Below, piece by piece: positions 46,042-54,763 of a stretch of DNA of 64,000 nucleotides (position 1 is the stretch's first letter; every line of letters starts with the position of its first letter). Origin of the DNA: Sulfopaludibacter sp963835555 (GTDB taxonomy: Bacteria > Acidobacteriota > Terriglobia > Bryobacterales > Bryobacteraceae); assembly GCA_963835555.1 (NCBI GenBank), contig CAWIGC010000008.1:310001-374000 (forward strand), read 5' to 3'. The notes beneath the pieces were generated by a model. The model did not search any database and was not told the origin of the DNA. It worked only from the letters and a program-made list of their open reading frames with translations. Made by a program: the position numbers and the translations under genes.

Positions 46042-46106
46042 GTCACTCCCATTCTATCGCGGCTGGCTGATTCTGATTGCGGCGGTCCAAAGGAGGCCGC
46101 TGCCAA

Positions 46107-47456
46107 ATGCCGAAATCCCGAAAAAAGAAACGACCGCCGAAGCGGGTCTTGGCCCTTCCGGACCTCGAACAATCGAAAACGGCGGTGCTGAACAGCCTCA
46201 CGTCGCGGAGCGGTCAGCGGAGCTATGATCACGCCATCACCGATTTCGTAGAGTGGTACTGCTCAGAACCGCGCCTCGCGTTCAATCGCACCGTGGTCCT
46301 CCGATACCGGATCTATCTCGAACAGAAACAGTATGCGCCGACAACGATCAATCTGCGCCTAGCCCTACCTTCGCGAGATGGAGCCAATTCGCTCCCGAAC
46401 AGAGCTGTAAACATTGGACTCGGCGTGATTCTCTCCTAGATGAAAGAACATCGTAGAAACCCCGCCCTTTTGGACTACGAACCGCCTCAGAACGGCCTGA
46501 TTTCGGTCACTATCCGGGCATGGGTGCTCGCGACCAGCGCCAAATGGCCGCCAAAACCGACCCATTTGGTTTATTGATCAGATCGGCGGAGTACGCAACT
46601 TTAGTCCGTTCCAGCAATGGCGGTGAGCTAATTTGGTCGACTTGACCAGTTCTTTCATCTAGTAATCACATGGCTCATGAGTGAGCGAACCAGCCATTTA
46701 ACGGGCTTCTGAACGTTAGTCGTCCCTGCCGCAGCGCTCGCTCTTGCGAAGGTACCGCTAGCGGCCGTCCGGCGCGTCGCGTATGAAGCTGCGGATTCCG
46801 GACTGCTCAGTCCAGAATTGGCAGCCGGAATCCGACGCGTCAAAGGAGTCCGCCGGATTGGAATCCGTGTCGGGAACTGGCTCACCGTTGAGCAGGGCAA
46901 GCGGCTGCTGGCAGCCGCCGAGAGCGATTCACTACGCGGCAAAAGGAACTACGCAATCCTCGCCATGCTGATCGGATGCGGACTTCGCCGCGGCGAGTTA
47001 CTCGCTCTCCGCGTCGATGCGGTCCAATTGCGAGAGGAGCACTGGGTCGTCGCCGACCTCCTGGGCAAGGCTGGACACATTCGCACCATTCCCATTCCAG
47101 GTTGGGTCAAGGCGGCAATCGATGCATGGAAAGAGGCCAGCGGCATTATCGAAGGCACGCTTTTTCGATCGATCAACAAGGCCGGTAAAGTCTGGGGCAA
47201 CGGAATGACTCCGAAGGTCCTGTGGGAGGTCGTCCGCGAGGGCGCCTCGCGTGCAGGGATTGAGAAGCTCGCCCCGCATGATCTTCGGCGCACTTGCGCG
47301 AGGCTGTGCCACTTGGCCGGCGGCGAGTTGGATCAGATCCAATTCTTGCTTGGACACGTCTCCATCCAGACCACCGAACGCTACCTCGGATGCAAGCAGA
47401 AGCTCCGCGACGCGGTGAACGACCGGATGGGCATCGAGCCGGGACCGAAGAACTGA
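46107..47456 (+). pseudogene. Tyrosine recombinase (XerC/D-like integrase) interrupted by a MITE-like element
   Basis: AGGAGG lies ten bases before the ATG at 46107. N-terminal SAM-like domain: SRSGQRSYDHAITDFVEWYC, VVLRYRIYLEQKQYAPTTINLRL. The frame is broken by the element at 46363-46757. After removal of it and one CTAG the frame continues AAVRRVAYEAADSGLLSPELAAGIRRVKG into the catalytic domain. That domain has Arg in GCGLRRGELLAL, HDLRRTCARL, LLGHVSIQTTERYLG with the nucleophile Tyr. The rebuilt protein has 316 residues, normal for the family. As it stands the enzyme is truncated at about 110 residues. Confidence 0.88.
46363..46757. mobile_element. 395-bp MITE-like element (IS5-type ends), inserted in the recombinase gene
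   Basis: Terminal inverted repeats of 22 bases, 46363-46384 and 46736-46757, agree at 17 of 22 positions; both contain TACCTTCGC starting at the fourth base. CTAG is duplicated at 46359-46362 and 46758-46761, the target typical of IS5-group transposition. No transposase is encoded. A 45-codon frame at 46440-46577 (MKEHRRNPALLDYEPPQNGL...) has no recognised homologue. The element is too short for autonomy, so it would need a transposase supplied elsewhere. Confidence 0.82.
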
Positions 47457-47672
47457 CCACTTGTGGGGGCAGTCCACTCAATCATTGGCGACTGATCTTT
47501 ACCAATGTGCCTCCCAGCGTGCTCACCGACCTCAGTTTCCGGATCGCCGACCATCCGGCCGGTCCGGCGTGAACGGCGCGTCTGGGCGATAGGCCCCTCG
47601 CAGTCCTGGCGGTCTCTGGCGGACCGTCCAGAAATCCGAAGCTGGGCTGCTGGCGACTCGCTGACGATCCTA

Positions 47673-49430
47673 TCAGTTGACGGGCGGCTTCTCGATGTGA
47701 TCGATCACGAACGTTTCCACCGGCCCTTTTCCCGCGTCGAGCTTCAGACCGAGCTGTTCCGGAAGCGCCGCGAAAATCGAGTTTGCCGGGTCCGATGCCG
47801 GGACGCTGCCAGCGGCGTCAACCGCCCGAAGCGGAGCAAAAACGGTTCCCTCTTGAGAAAATTCCACCCGCAAATCGAATCGGCCGGCCATTCCAGTCTT
47901 GTTGATGACCGGACGGCCTAACATTCCGAAGAGCATTCTGGAAAAGTCATCGAGCGTCGCGCCCTGGGCTTCTATTGAGGCGGGCGGGCCGCTCCTCATC
48001 AGGTCTGCGCAGTATTTTTGTCCCGGTCCGAGCGGGGCTGGCGGAGTCGTGCAGCTTCCTTCAACGAACGTGTGAAGCTTCGCTCCCCCACGCGCGACTC
48101 TTAAGAAAAACACCGGGCCCTCGGCCATCTGCTGGTGGATCTTCAAGTGAAAGTATTGTTCCAGGAGCGCTCGCATCATTGGGCCATTCATCGTCCTCAC
48201 ATTCGGACTTCCTTCAGCCTTGGCATCGATCTCGTAAGCGGCGGAGCGCATCCAGGATGGACCTCCGTGAATCGGCGTAAACGGGTCCGATGCATATGCG
48301 CCCCGAATCAGGCCCCTGCCATTTACATCGAGCAAAGGAAAGCAACCAGTCCTCAGGTTCCCGGGCGTTGAATTGCCCTGAGGTGCCATGTCGGAGATGG
48401 TATACTGCCGAAACTCACACGGTTTGATCGAGACCACTTCGAATTTCGGTACGGCCGCGGGCGTGCTTTGAGCGCGAATCGCCGGCGCGTTCAGGACACC
48501 GATCAGAATGGGCGCCGCCAAAGCGCACAGGCCGATCGACATCAGAGCCATCTTTCGCGCGGCGCTTAACTCGTCGGCAATGTCTCCCGCAAGGATGGCG
48601 CGGAGGCGCCTCTTCACATCCGCTCCCGTGACTCCTGAAATACACGGCAACGGGGATTCCACATAGAGACGGCAAACCTTCAATATGCCTTGCACGTAGT
48701 CCGATGGTTCGCAGCCCATTCGCAGAACTTCCTCGTCACATGCCAGTTCGCGCTCCTCAACCATGCGCGAACCGATCCACCACACCAGTGGATGGAACCA
48801 AAAGATGGCCTCCACCATCATGTGAACGCCGGCGAAGAGATTGTCCCGGCGGGCCACGTGGCAAAGCTCGTGCGTGAGAATCGCGCCAAGCTGGCGAGGA
48901 TTCAGGTGTTCCAGGAAGTTGGCCGGCAGAACGAGAACCGGACGCAGAAAACCGACGACGCCTGGTTCCTCAGCGCCTGGCGCCATCAGAGCCGGTACGG
49001 GGATCGGAAGTTCAACGGCCGTGCTGGTTCGCAGTGCTGCTCGAAACGCCAGCCAACTACGGCATCGTGCCAGCATGATTGCCAAAAACCCCAAGGCCCA
49101 CACGACACCGATCGCGATCGGCGCCCAATCGAGTGGGGTATGCACGGAAACAGTTGGCCTGGGAGCCGGCGAAAACGGTCGGGCAATTTGAGCGAGGATG
49201 GCCGGAAAAACGGGAGCCGCAACCGGCGCCGTGTGCTGAGCCGGACGCGGAACCACGCCTCCGAGGCCCACCAGCAACGCAAACGGGATAAGGAATTTCA
49301 GCGATGCGGCCAGCCAAACCCAGTAGCGTACCTTTGGCGAATTCCTGCGCAGGAAGAAAGCCAGCAGTCCCGCCAATAGCGCGAAGCAGGATGACTGCCA
49401 CAGATGATTGATGATCGAAGATGTGGTCAT
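47673..49430 (-). CDS. blaR1: BlaR1-type M56 membrane metallopeptidase fused to a TIGR03435-like domain
   Basis: A 585-residue protein. Transmembrane segments at about 12-27, 43-60 and 103-121 frame the M56 peptidase, with zinc motif HELCH at 187-191 and the following FWFHPLVWW. A further TM lies near 295-315. Beyond it, instead of a penicillin-binding sensor, residues about 333-585 form the Soli TIGR03435 domain (PKFEVVSIKPCEF; LLDVNGRGLI; WMRSAAYEIDAKAEG; NKTGMAGRFDLRVEF). Predicted role: sense an unknown signal and cleave the BlaI repressor. Its start overlaps the blaI stop by four bases. Confidence 0.92.
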   Translation of the reverse strand: MTTSSIINHLWQSSCFALLAGLLAFFLRRNSPKVRYWVWLAASLKFLIPFALLVGLGGVVPRPAQHTAPVAAPVFPAILAQIARPFSPAPRPTVSVHTPLDWAPIAIGVVWALGFLAIMLARCRSWLAFRAALRTSTAVELPIPVPALMAPGAEEPGVVGFLRPVLVLPANFLEHLNPRQLGAILTHELCHVARRDNLFAGVHMMVEAIFWFHPLVWWIGSRMVEERELACDEEVLRMGCEPSDYVQGILKVCRLYVESPLPCISGVTGADVKRRLRAILAGDIADELSAARKMALMSIGLCALAAPILIGVLNAPAIRAQSTPAAVPKFEVVSIKPCEFRQYTISDMAPQGNSTPGNLRTGCFPLLDVNGRGLIRGAYASDPFTPIHGGPSWMRSAAYEIDAKAEGSPNVRTMNGPMMRALLEQYFHLKIHQQMAEGPVFFLRVARGGAKLHTFVEGSCTTPPAPLGPGQKYCADLMRSGPPASIEAQGATLDDFSRMLFGMLGRPVINKTGMAGRFDLRVEFSQEGTVFAPLRAVDAAGSVPASDPANSIFAALPEQLGLKLDAGKGPVETFVIDHIEKPPVN

Positions 49431-49828
49431 TTCGACCTCCGTGTCCCATCGGCCTTCCGTCGGCGGTCAGCTTCCTCTGCAGCCTTTTCCATCTCTCGTA
49501 TGTCCTCGAGCGTTAGCTTGCCGGACTCGATGAGCTGCGCCATCATGGGTTGCGGTCGTCCTCCGAAAAAGCTCAAAATCTCGTCGAGCAGCCCAGCCCG
49601 CGCGGCGTCCTTTGCAATCAGCGGCTCGAAAATATCGGCGTTTCCGATCTTCCTTACCCGCCGCACGGCGCGTTTGGCTTCCATCCGGTACACCGTGTTC
49701 GTGATGGTGGTGTAGGCAGGGCGAGGTTCTGGAAACGTCTCCTGAATTTCGCGCATGGTGGCCCTTCCCTGGGCCCACAGCACTTCCAGAATGCGAATTT
49801 CGAGCTTGGCGAGTTTTGGCTTCTTCAT
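49427..49828 (-). CDS. blaI: BlaI/MecI/CopY family transcriptional repressor
   Basis: A 133-residue winged-helix repressor: LAKLEIRILEVLWAQGRATMREIQETFPEPRPAYTTITNTVYRMEAKRAVRRVRKIGNADIFEPLI, then a dimerisation helix region (SFFGGRPQPMMAQLIESGKLTLEDI). Repression is normally relieved by BlaR1-triggered proteolysis. The partner gene follows with an ATGA overlap. A palindrome inside its own promoter (49841-49857) indicates autoregulation of blaI-blaR1. Confidence 0.94.
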   Translation of the reverse strand: MKKPKLAKLEIRILEVLWAQGRATMREIQETFPEPRPAYTTITNTVYRMEAKRAVRRVRKIGNADIFEPLIAKDAARAGLLDEILSFFGGRPQPMMAQLIESGKLTLEDIREMEKAAEEADRRRKADGTRRSK

Positions 49829-49837
49829 CCACCTTGG

Positions 49838-49866
49838 ATCTTACTACTGCATAGTAAAATCGTCAA
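49838..49866 (-). promoter_or_regulatory. blaI promoter with embedded BlaI operator
   Basis: On the minus strand: -35 TTGACG (49861-49866), a 17-base spacer, -10 TAAGAT (49838-49843). A palindrome TTACTA-N5-TAGTAA (49841-49857) fills the spacer and overlaps the -10. BlaI-family operators are short TACTA/TAGTA-like palindromes, so bound repressor would block RNA polymerase. The blaI ATG is at 49828, giving a very short leader. Confidence 0.75.
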
Positions 49867-50157
49867 GAGGAAAAAGCCGGGTGGGACGTCCTCGGTCGGA
49901 TAACACCAACCGGAAGTTGGGCGAGACCGGTCGACGTGACGCAAAACGCTAGACGATCAGACGTCGTACCGCGCGGGATAGATCCTCGCTAACGGCGTAG
50001 TGCTTACCTTCCGGGAGAGCGCGCGGGACGGGTGAGGTGCGACTCCCACTTTAATTAACCCAAAATCGACCTCCACGCCCGGCAGCCCTTCAATCGTCTT
50101 CCATTCGGGGCGTTTCCCGGGACCTGCGCGCAAGGAGCGGGACGATAACATAAGACT
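49867..50157. other. Intergenic stretch without recognised genes
   Basis: 291 bases between the blaI promoter and pilT. It holds the right copy of the 29-base repeat. No supported reading frame was seen, and no clear promoter for pilT was found, although TTAATTAACC (50051-50060) is an unusually AT-rich island. Confidence 0.45.
49978..50006 (+). repeat. Right copy of a 29-bp imperfect direct repeat
   Basis: Starts ATAGATCCTC and ends TAGTGCTTA; matches the copy at 45081-45109 except at three positions, in direct orientation. It lies in the intergenic gap between blaI and pilT. Confidence 0.55.
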
Positions 50158-51313
50158 ATGGGCGAGTACGATAGCGAGCTTTCCAAGATTGTGGCCGAAT
50201 TGAACCGGGCAGCGCCGAGCCAGCAGCGGGTTGCGGTGATGCGCTCGCCGGCATCAACGGCGTCGCTGGATCAATTGCTGGGCCTGGCGGTGAGCCGCGG
50301 GGCATCGGACGTGCTGCTGGTGGTGGGCGCATCGCCGGTGTTGCGCGTGCAGGGCTCGCTGACCTCCACGGCTCGCGCGCCGCTGGAAGCCGAAGAGGTC
50401 CGCAGCCTGGTGCTGCCCCTGCTGGACGAACCGCAGGTGGACGAACTGCAAAAGCGGAAGAGCGTGGACCTCAGTTTCATGCGCGAAGGGCTGGGCCGCT
50501 TCCGCGTGAATATCCATTACCAGCGGGGCACGCTGGCGGCGAGTATCCGGCTGCTGCCTTCGCGCATCCCCTCGCTGGAATCGCTGCATCTGCCGCCCAC
50601 CCTGGCCAAACTGACGGACGCGCGCCAGGGTCTGGTGCTGGTAACGGGACCCACGGGATGCGGCAAAAGTTCCACGCTGGCGGCGCTGATCGATATCATC
50701 AACGGGAAACACTCAGAAGCACGTGGTGACTATCGAAGACCCGGTGGAGTATCAGCACACCAACCGCAAGGCGATTATCGAGCAGATTGAAGTGGGTCGC
50801 GATACGCCGGACTTCGCGGGGACGCTGCGGAGCCTGATGCGGCAATCGCCGGACGTGATCCTGGTGGGCGAGATGCGCGACCCCGAGACCATGGCAACGG
50901 CGCTGACCGCGGCCGAAACGGGCCACCTGGTGCTCTCGACGCTGCATACCAACGACGCCATCCAGGCCACGGCGCGCATTCTGGATGCGTTCCCGGCGGG
51001 GAACCAGGGGCAGATGCGGCAGCAACTATCGCTGGCTCTGCTGGCGGTGATTGCGCAACAACTGGTGCCTGGACTGGACGGCACTTCGCGCTGGCCGGCG
51101 ACGGAGATCATGATCGCCACCGATTCGGTGCGGGCGCTGGTCCGCAAGGGCGACGATCACCAACTCCGTTCGCAGATTTCGGTGGGCCGGAGCGATGGCA
51201 TGATGACCATGGAGCAGTCGCTGACCGATCTGGTGCGCACCAATAAGATTTCGCGCGATGCCGCTTACGCGCACGGCTTCCGGACCGACGATCTGGCAAG
51301 ATATTTGGGATGA
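50158..51313 (+). CDS. pilT: Type IV pilus retraction ATPase PilT, with one frame break
   Basis: A hexameric ATPase that powers pilus retraction. Residues about 30-125 form the N-terminal PAS-like domain (LLGLAVSRGASDVLLVVGASPVLRVQG). Walker A is GPTGCGKS (164-171). An extra g at 50716 then shifts the frame; removal gives HSKHVVTIEDPVEYQH. Next come the Asp box, Walker B (RQSPDVILVGEMRDPETM) and His box (HLVLSTLHTNDA). The corrected protein has 384 residues. The last part (MTMEQSLTDLVRTNKIS) is the usual C-terminus. The stop overlaps the ATG of the next gene. Confidence 0.92.
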
Positions 51314-52365
51314 GGCTGATTGGGCTGCTCTCGATCGCGCTTTGGGTGGCGTCCGCCCAAAGACCGCGGGCGTTGGATATCGGGCTTGTGGTGGGCTCGC
51401 TGCGGCCCGGTCCCCTGGATGCCATTACCGATGTGGCCGGAGTGCGCGTGGGTCACACCACCGTCATTCGCGGCGATAATGTCCGCACCGGCGTCACCAT
51501 CGTGCTGCCTCATGCGGGCAATCTGTTTCTCGAGAAGGTTGCCGGCGCCGTTTACGTGGGCAACGCCTTCGGCAAACTGGCGGGATCGACCCAGGTGGAA
51601 GAACTGGGCGAAATTGAAACTCCCATCGCGCTCACCTCGACTCTGAACGTGCCGCGGGTGGCCGATGCGCTGCTGGATTACATGCTGGCGCTGCCCGGCA
51701 ATGAGCGCGTGCTCTCCATCAACCCGCTGGTGGGCGAGACCAACGATGGCTACCTGAACGATATCCGCGGGCGGCATGTGGGCACGGTGGAGGTGCGGCA
51801 GGCGATCGAGGGCGCGCATGCGGGCGCGGTGGAAGAAGGCGCGGTGGGCGCCGGCGCGGGAACGGTGGCGTTCGGCTTCAAGGGCGGAATCGGCACGGCG
51901 TCGCGGCAGGCGGGCGGCTATACCGTAGGCGTGCTGGTGCAGTCCAACTTCGGCGGCACGCTGCGCATGAACGGCGCGCCGGTGGGGCGGGAACTGCGGG
52001 AAAGCGGTCCGAATTCGGGCCGGGGCTCGATCATCATGGTGGTGGCGACCGACGCTCCGGTGGATGCGCGCAACCTGCGGCGCATGGCGGCGCGCACCAT
52101 GTTCGGCCTGGCACGCACCGGCGCCAACGGCTCCAATGGCAGCGGGGATTACGGCATCGCGTTTTCCACGGCGCGCAACGCTGGCAAGCTGGTGGCCAAC
52201 GACGACATGTCGCCGCTTTTCCTGGCGGTGATCGATGCCACCGAAGAGGCCATTTATAATTCCCTGCTGCGGGCAGTCACCGTGACCGGCAACGGCCACA
52301 CAGTGCAGGCGCTGCCTATCGACCGGACGCTGGAGATTCTGAAACGGCACGGAGCCGTGAAGTGA
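51310..52365 (+). CDS. Exported P1 family peptidase (DmpA/BapA-type aminopeptidase)
   Basis: A 351-residue Ntn-hydrolase-like peptidase. The start (MRLIGLLSIALWVASAQ) is a signal peptide. Family marks are ITDVAGVRVGHTTVI, GVTIVLPHAG, GNAFGKLAGSTQVEELGEIETPIALTSTLNV, NPLVGETNDGYLNDIRG and the autoprocessing site before Ser in VGVLVQSNFGG. DmpA releases N-terminal D/L residues and BapA cleaves beta-peptides; specificity here is unknown. Its ATG overlaps the pilT TGA (ATGA), an unexpected coupling for an exported peptidase. Confidence 0.9.
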   Translation: MRLIGLLSIALWVASAQRPRALDIGLVVGSLRPGPLDAITDVAGVRVGHTTVIRGDNVRTGVTIVLPHAGNLFLEKVAGAVYVGNAFGKLAGSTQVEELGEIETPIALTSTLNVPRVADALLDYMLALPGNERVLSINPLVGETNDGYLNDIRGRHVGTVEVRQAIEGAHAGAVEEGAVGAGAGTVAFGFKGGIGTASRQAGGYTVGVLVQSNFGGTLRMNGAPVGRELRESGPNSGRGSIIMVVATDAPVDARNLRRMAARTMFGLARTGANGSNGSGDYGIAFSTARNAGKLVANDDMSPLFLAVIDATEEAIYNSLLRAVTVTGNGHTVQALPIDRTLEILKRHGAVK

Positions 52366-52372
52366 GCGAGTC

Positions 52373-53005
52373 CTACCCTGGGCGGCTAACCAGATACACC
52401 GCAACCTCGGCGAACAGATTGGGCAAAAGGGTGACCTTGCGGTGGCCGGAGAGGAAATAGCGGCGCTCTACCACCAGGTGTTCCTGCGCGGCCAGGTCTT
52501 CGAAATCATGAACGGTGAGGAAGTGGATATTGGGCGAATCGTACCACTCGTAGGGAAACAGCCTGGTGCGCGGGGCGCGGCCGCTTACAAGCATGGAAGT
52601 GCGTACGCGCCAGTGCCCGAAATTCGGAAAGGCCACGATGGCGCGCCGTCCCACGCGCAGCATCTCGCGCAGCACGCGGCGCGGCTGGCGAGTCTCCTGC
52701 AGGGTCTGGCTGAGGATCACGTAGTCGAACGTTCCTTCGGGATAGTCGGCCAGACCCTCATCGATGTCGCATTGGAAGACGGAGACGCCTCGGGCAATGG
52801 CGCGCTGCACTTTGGGCCCGGAAATTTCGACGCCGCGCGCATCCACGCCCTTGTTTTCGGCCAGCCACTGGAGCAATTCGCCTTCGCCGCAGCCCAGGTC
52901 CAGCACCTTGGCGCCGGGGTCGACAATTTCGCCGATGATGGCATAGTCGCTGCGGCCCAGGAGTTCGAAAACGAAGGCGTGGCGTTTAGTCAATTGGGCG
53001 GTCAT
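52373..53005 (-). CDS. metW: Methionine biosynthesis protein MetW
   Basis: A 210-residue SAM-methyltransferase-fold protein. Motif I VLDLGCGEGELLQWLAENKG, then ARGVEISGPKVQRAIARGVSVFQCDIDEGLADYPEGTFDYVILSQTLQE and the MetW-specific RRAIVAFPNFGHWRVRTSML, YEWYDSPNIHFLTVHDFEDL. MetW works with MetX in acylating homoserine, where it is needed for activity in several proteobacteria. The start overlaps the metX stop by four bases. Confidence 0.95.
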   Translation of the reverse strand: MTAQLTKRHAFVFELLGRSDYAIIGEIVDPGAKVLDLGCGEGELLQWLAENKGVDARGVEISGPKVQRAIARGVSVFQCDIDEGLADYPEGTFDYVILSQTLQETRQPRRVLREMLRVGRRAIVAFPNFGHWRVRTSMLVSGRAPRTRLFPYEWYDSPNIHFLTVHDFEDLAAQEHLVVERRYFLSGHRKVTLLPNLFAEVAVYLVSRPG

Positions 53006-54108
53006 TGTGCTTTCTCGAAAGTGCTGGCCAGGAAACCGCGCACCAGGTCCGTCTGCTCGGCCACGTCCACCAGGAATGAATCATGGCCATAGTTGGACTG
53101 CAGTTCGACGTACGCCACATCGCGATTGCGGGATCGCAGCGCGCGCACCATTTCCTGCGATTGATAGCTGGGGTATAGCCAATCGGAACTGAAGCTGATG
53201 ACCAGAAAGCGCGCGCGGGCGCGCTCCAGCGCGGCGGCCATGCTGCCCCGGCCGGTGGCCAGGTCGAAATAATCCATGGCCTTGGTGATGTACAGGTAGG
53301 AGTTGGCGTCGAAGCGGGTGACGAACTGGCTGCCGCGATACCGCAGGTAGCTTTCCACTTCGAAATCCACGTCGAAGCCGAAGCCTAAGTTCTCTTTGCC
53401 GCGCAGGCGGCGGCCGAACTTCTCGCGCATGGAATCGTCGCTCATGTAGGTGATGTGGCCCACCATGCGAGCCACCGCGAGACCGCGCGCCGGAGGAGTC
53501 TTACCGTAGTAGTTGCCTTGGTTCCAATCAGGATCGGCCATGATGGCCTGCCGCCCCACTTCATTGAAGGCAATCTGCTGCGCGCTGTGGCGCGTGGTGG
53601 TGGCGATAGGGATGGCGGAGACCACGGATTCCGGAAACGCCACCGCCCATTCCAGGGCCTGCATCCCGCCCATGGAACCGCCGCTCACCGAAAGCAACCG
53701 TGGAATGCCGAGCCAATCGATCAGCATTTTCTGCGCCCGCACCATATCGCCGATGGTGATCACGGGAAACGACATGGCATACGGACATCCGGTAGAGGGG
53801 TTGATGGAAGAGGGTCCGGTGGTGCCGCGGCATCCGCCCAGTACATTGGTGCAGATCACGAAGTAGCGGTTGGTGTCGAACGCTTTGCCGGGGCCGATCA
53901 TGTTGTCCCACCAGCCGGGCTTGCCGGTTTCGTGGCTGATGCCGGCGGCATGGGCGTCGCCAGAGAAGGCGTGCAGCACCAGAATGGCGTTAGTTTTGGC
54001 GGCGTTCAACTCGCCATACGTCTCGTAGGCGATTTCGATGGGCCCCAGCGCGGCGCCGCTATCGAGAGAGATGGAATCGAACCCGACAGTATTGGCCTCA
54101 ACGATCAT
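53002..54108 (-). CDS. metX: Homoserine O-acyltransferase (acetyl or succinyl)
   Basis: A 368-residue alpha/beta-hydrolase that activates homoserine for methionine synthesis. The nucleophile is Ser145 in VSGGSMGGMQALEW, the acid Asp is in SFSSDWLYPSYQSQEMV and the His is in NYGHDSFLVD. The N-terminal YETYGELNAAKTNAILVLHAFSGDAHAAG and the GCRGTTGPSSINP loop are typical. Acyl-donor specificity cannot be told safely by eye. Operon with metW; divergent from hpt with 52 bases between. No SAM riboswitch was recognised in that gap. Confidence 0.95.
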   Translation of the reverse strand: MIVEANTVGFDSISLDSGAALGPIEIAYETYGELNAAKTNAILVLHAFSGDAHAAGISHETGKPGWWDNMIGPGKAFDTNRYFVICTNVLGGCRGTTGPSSINPSTGCPYAMSFPVITIGDMVRAQKMLIDWLGIPRLLSVSGGSMGGMQALEWAVAFPESVVSAIPIATTTRHSAQQIAFNEVGRQAIMADPDWNQGNYYGKTPPARGLAVARMVGHITYMSDDSMREKFGRRLRGKENLGFGFDVDFEVESYLRYRGSQFVTRFDANSYLYITKAMDYFDLATGRGSMAAALERARARFLVISFSSDWLYPSYQSQEMVRALRSRNRDVAYVELQSNYGHDSFLVDVAEQTDLVRGFLASTFEKAQ

Positions 54109-54160
54109 CCCCGGAGATTTTCATGATAGCAGGTGCCCAAATGGCCCATAATGGAAACTC

Positions 54161-54727
54161 ATGACCGATCCAACCTTGAAGGTCCTGATCTCCGCTGAGA
54201 AAATTCAGGCACGGATCCGCGAACTGGGCGAACAGATTTCGGCGGATTATCCGACCGGCAATTTGCACATGGTTTGCATCTTGAAAGGCGGCTGTTTTTT
54301 TCTGACGGACCTGGCGCGCGCCATGAAGCGCGATGTTTTCGTGGACTTCATGGGCATCTCCACGTACGGCAAGGGAAAGACCAGTTCCGGTGAGGTCAAG
54401 GTGACCAAGGATCTGGACATTTCGCTGGAAGACGCCAACGTGCTGATCGTGGAAGATATTGTAGACAGCGGCGTGACGCTCAATTACCTGATGCACCTGC
54501 TGGAGCAGCGGCGGCCGAAATCCATCCGCATTGCGGCACTGCTGGACAAACCCGAGCGGCGCCTGCGGCCGGTCCATGCGAGCTATGTGGGCTTTCAGAT
54601 TCCCGACCGGTTCGTGGTGGGCTATGGACTGGACTACGCCGAAAAGTATCGCAACCTGGACGACATCTGCGTGCTCGACGAGGATCCGGCGGAACGAACG
54701 CCTCCGGCAGCGCCTAGCTCTGAGTAG
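54161..54727 (+). CDS. hpt: Hypoxanthine phosphoribosyltransferase
   Basis: Purine salvage: hypoxanthine or guanine + PRPP to IMP or GMP. The protein has 188 residues. The PRPP-binding loop is VLIVEDIVDSGVTLNYLMHLL. The N-terminal LHMVCILKGGCFFLTDLAR, the flexible catalytic loop STYGKGKTSSGEVKV and IPDRFVVGYGLDYAEKYRNLDDICVLDE are all conserved. The C-terminus extends about eight residues beyond the usual end. Confidence 0.95.
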   Translation: MTDPTLKVLISAEKIQARIRELGEQISADYPTGNLHMVCILKGGCFFLTDLARAMKRDVFVDFMGISTYGKGKTSSGEVKVTKDLDISLEDANVLIVEDIVDSGVTLNYLMHLLEQRRPKSIRIAALLDKPERRLRPVHASYVGFQIPDRFVVGYGLDYAEKYRNLDDICVLDEDPAERTPPAAPSSE

Positions 54728-54763
54728 TCATTCGGAATTCAGCACGAAAAGCTAGACTCAAAC

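Noticed and set aside
46440..46577. 45-codon open frame inside the MITE-like element
   Set aside because: No ribosome site, no recognised family, and it is too short for a transposase; not annotated as a gene.
54109..54160. Possible SAM or other riboswitch ahead of metX
   Set aside because: Only 52 bases separate the divergent metX and hpt starts, too short for a riboswitch, and no conserved helices are visible.
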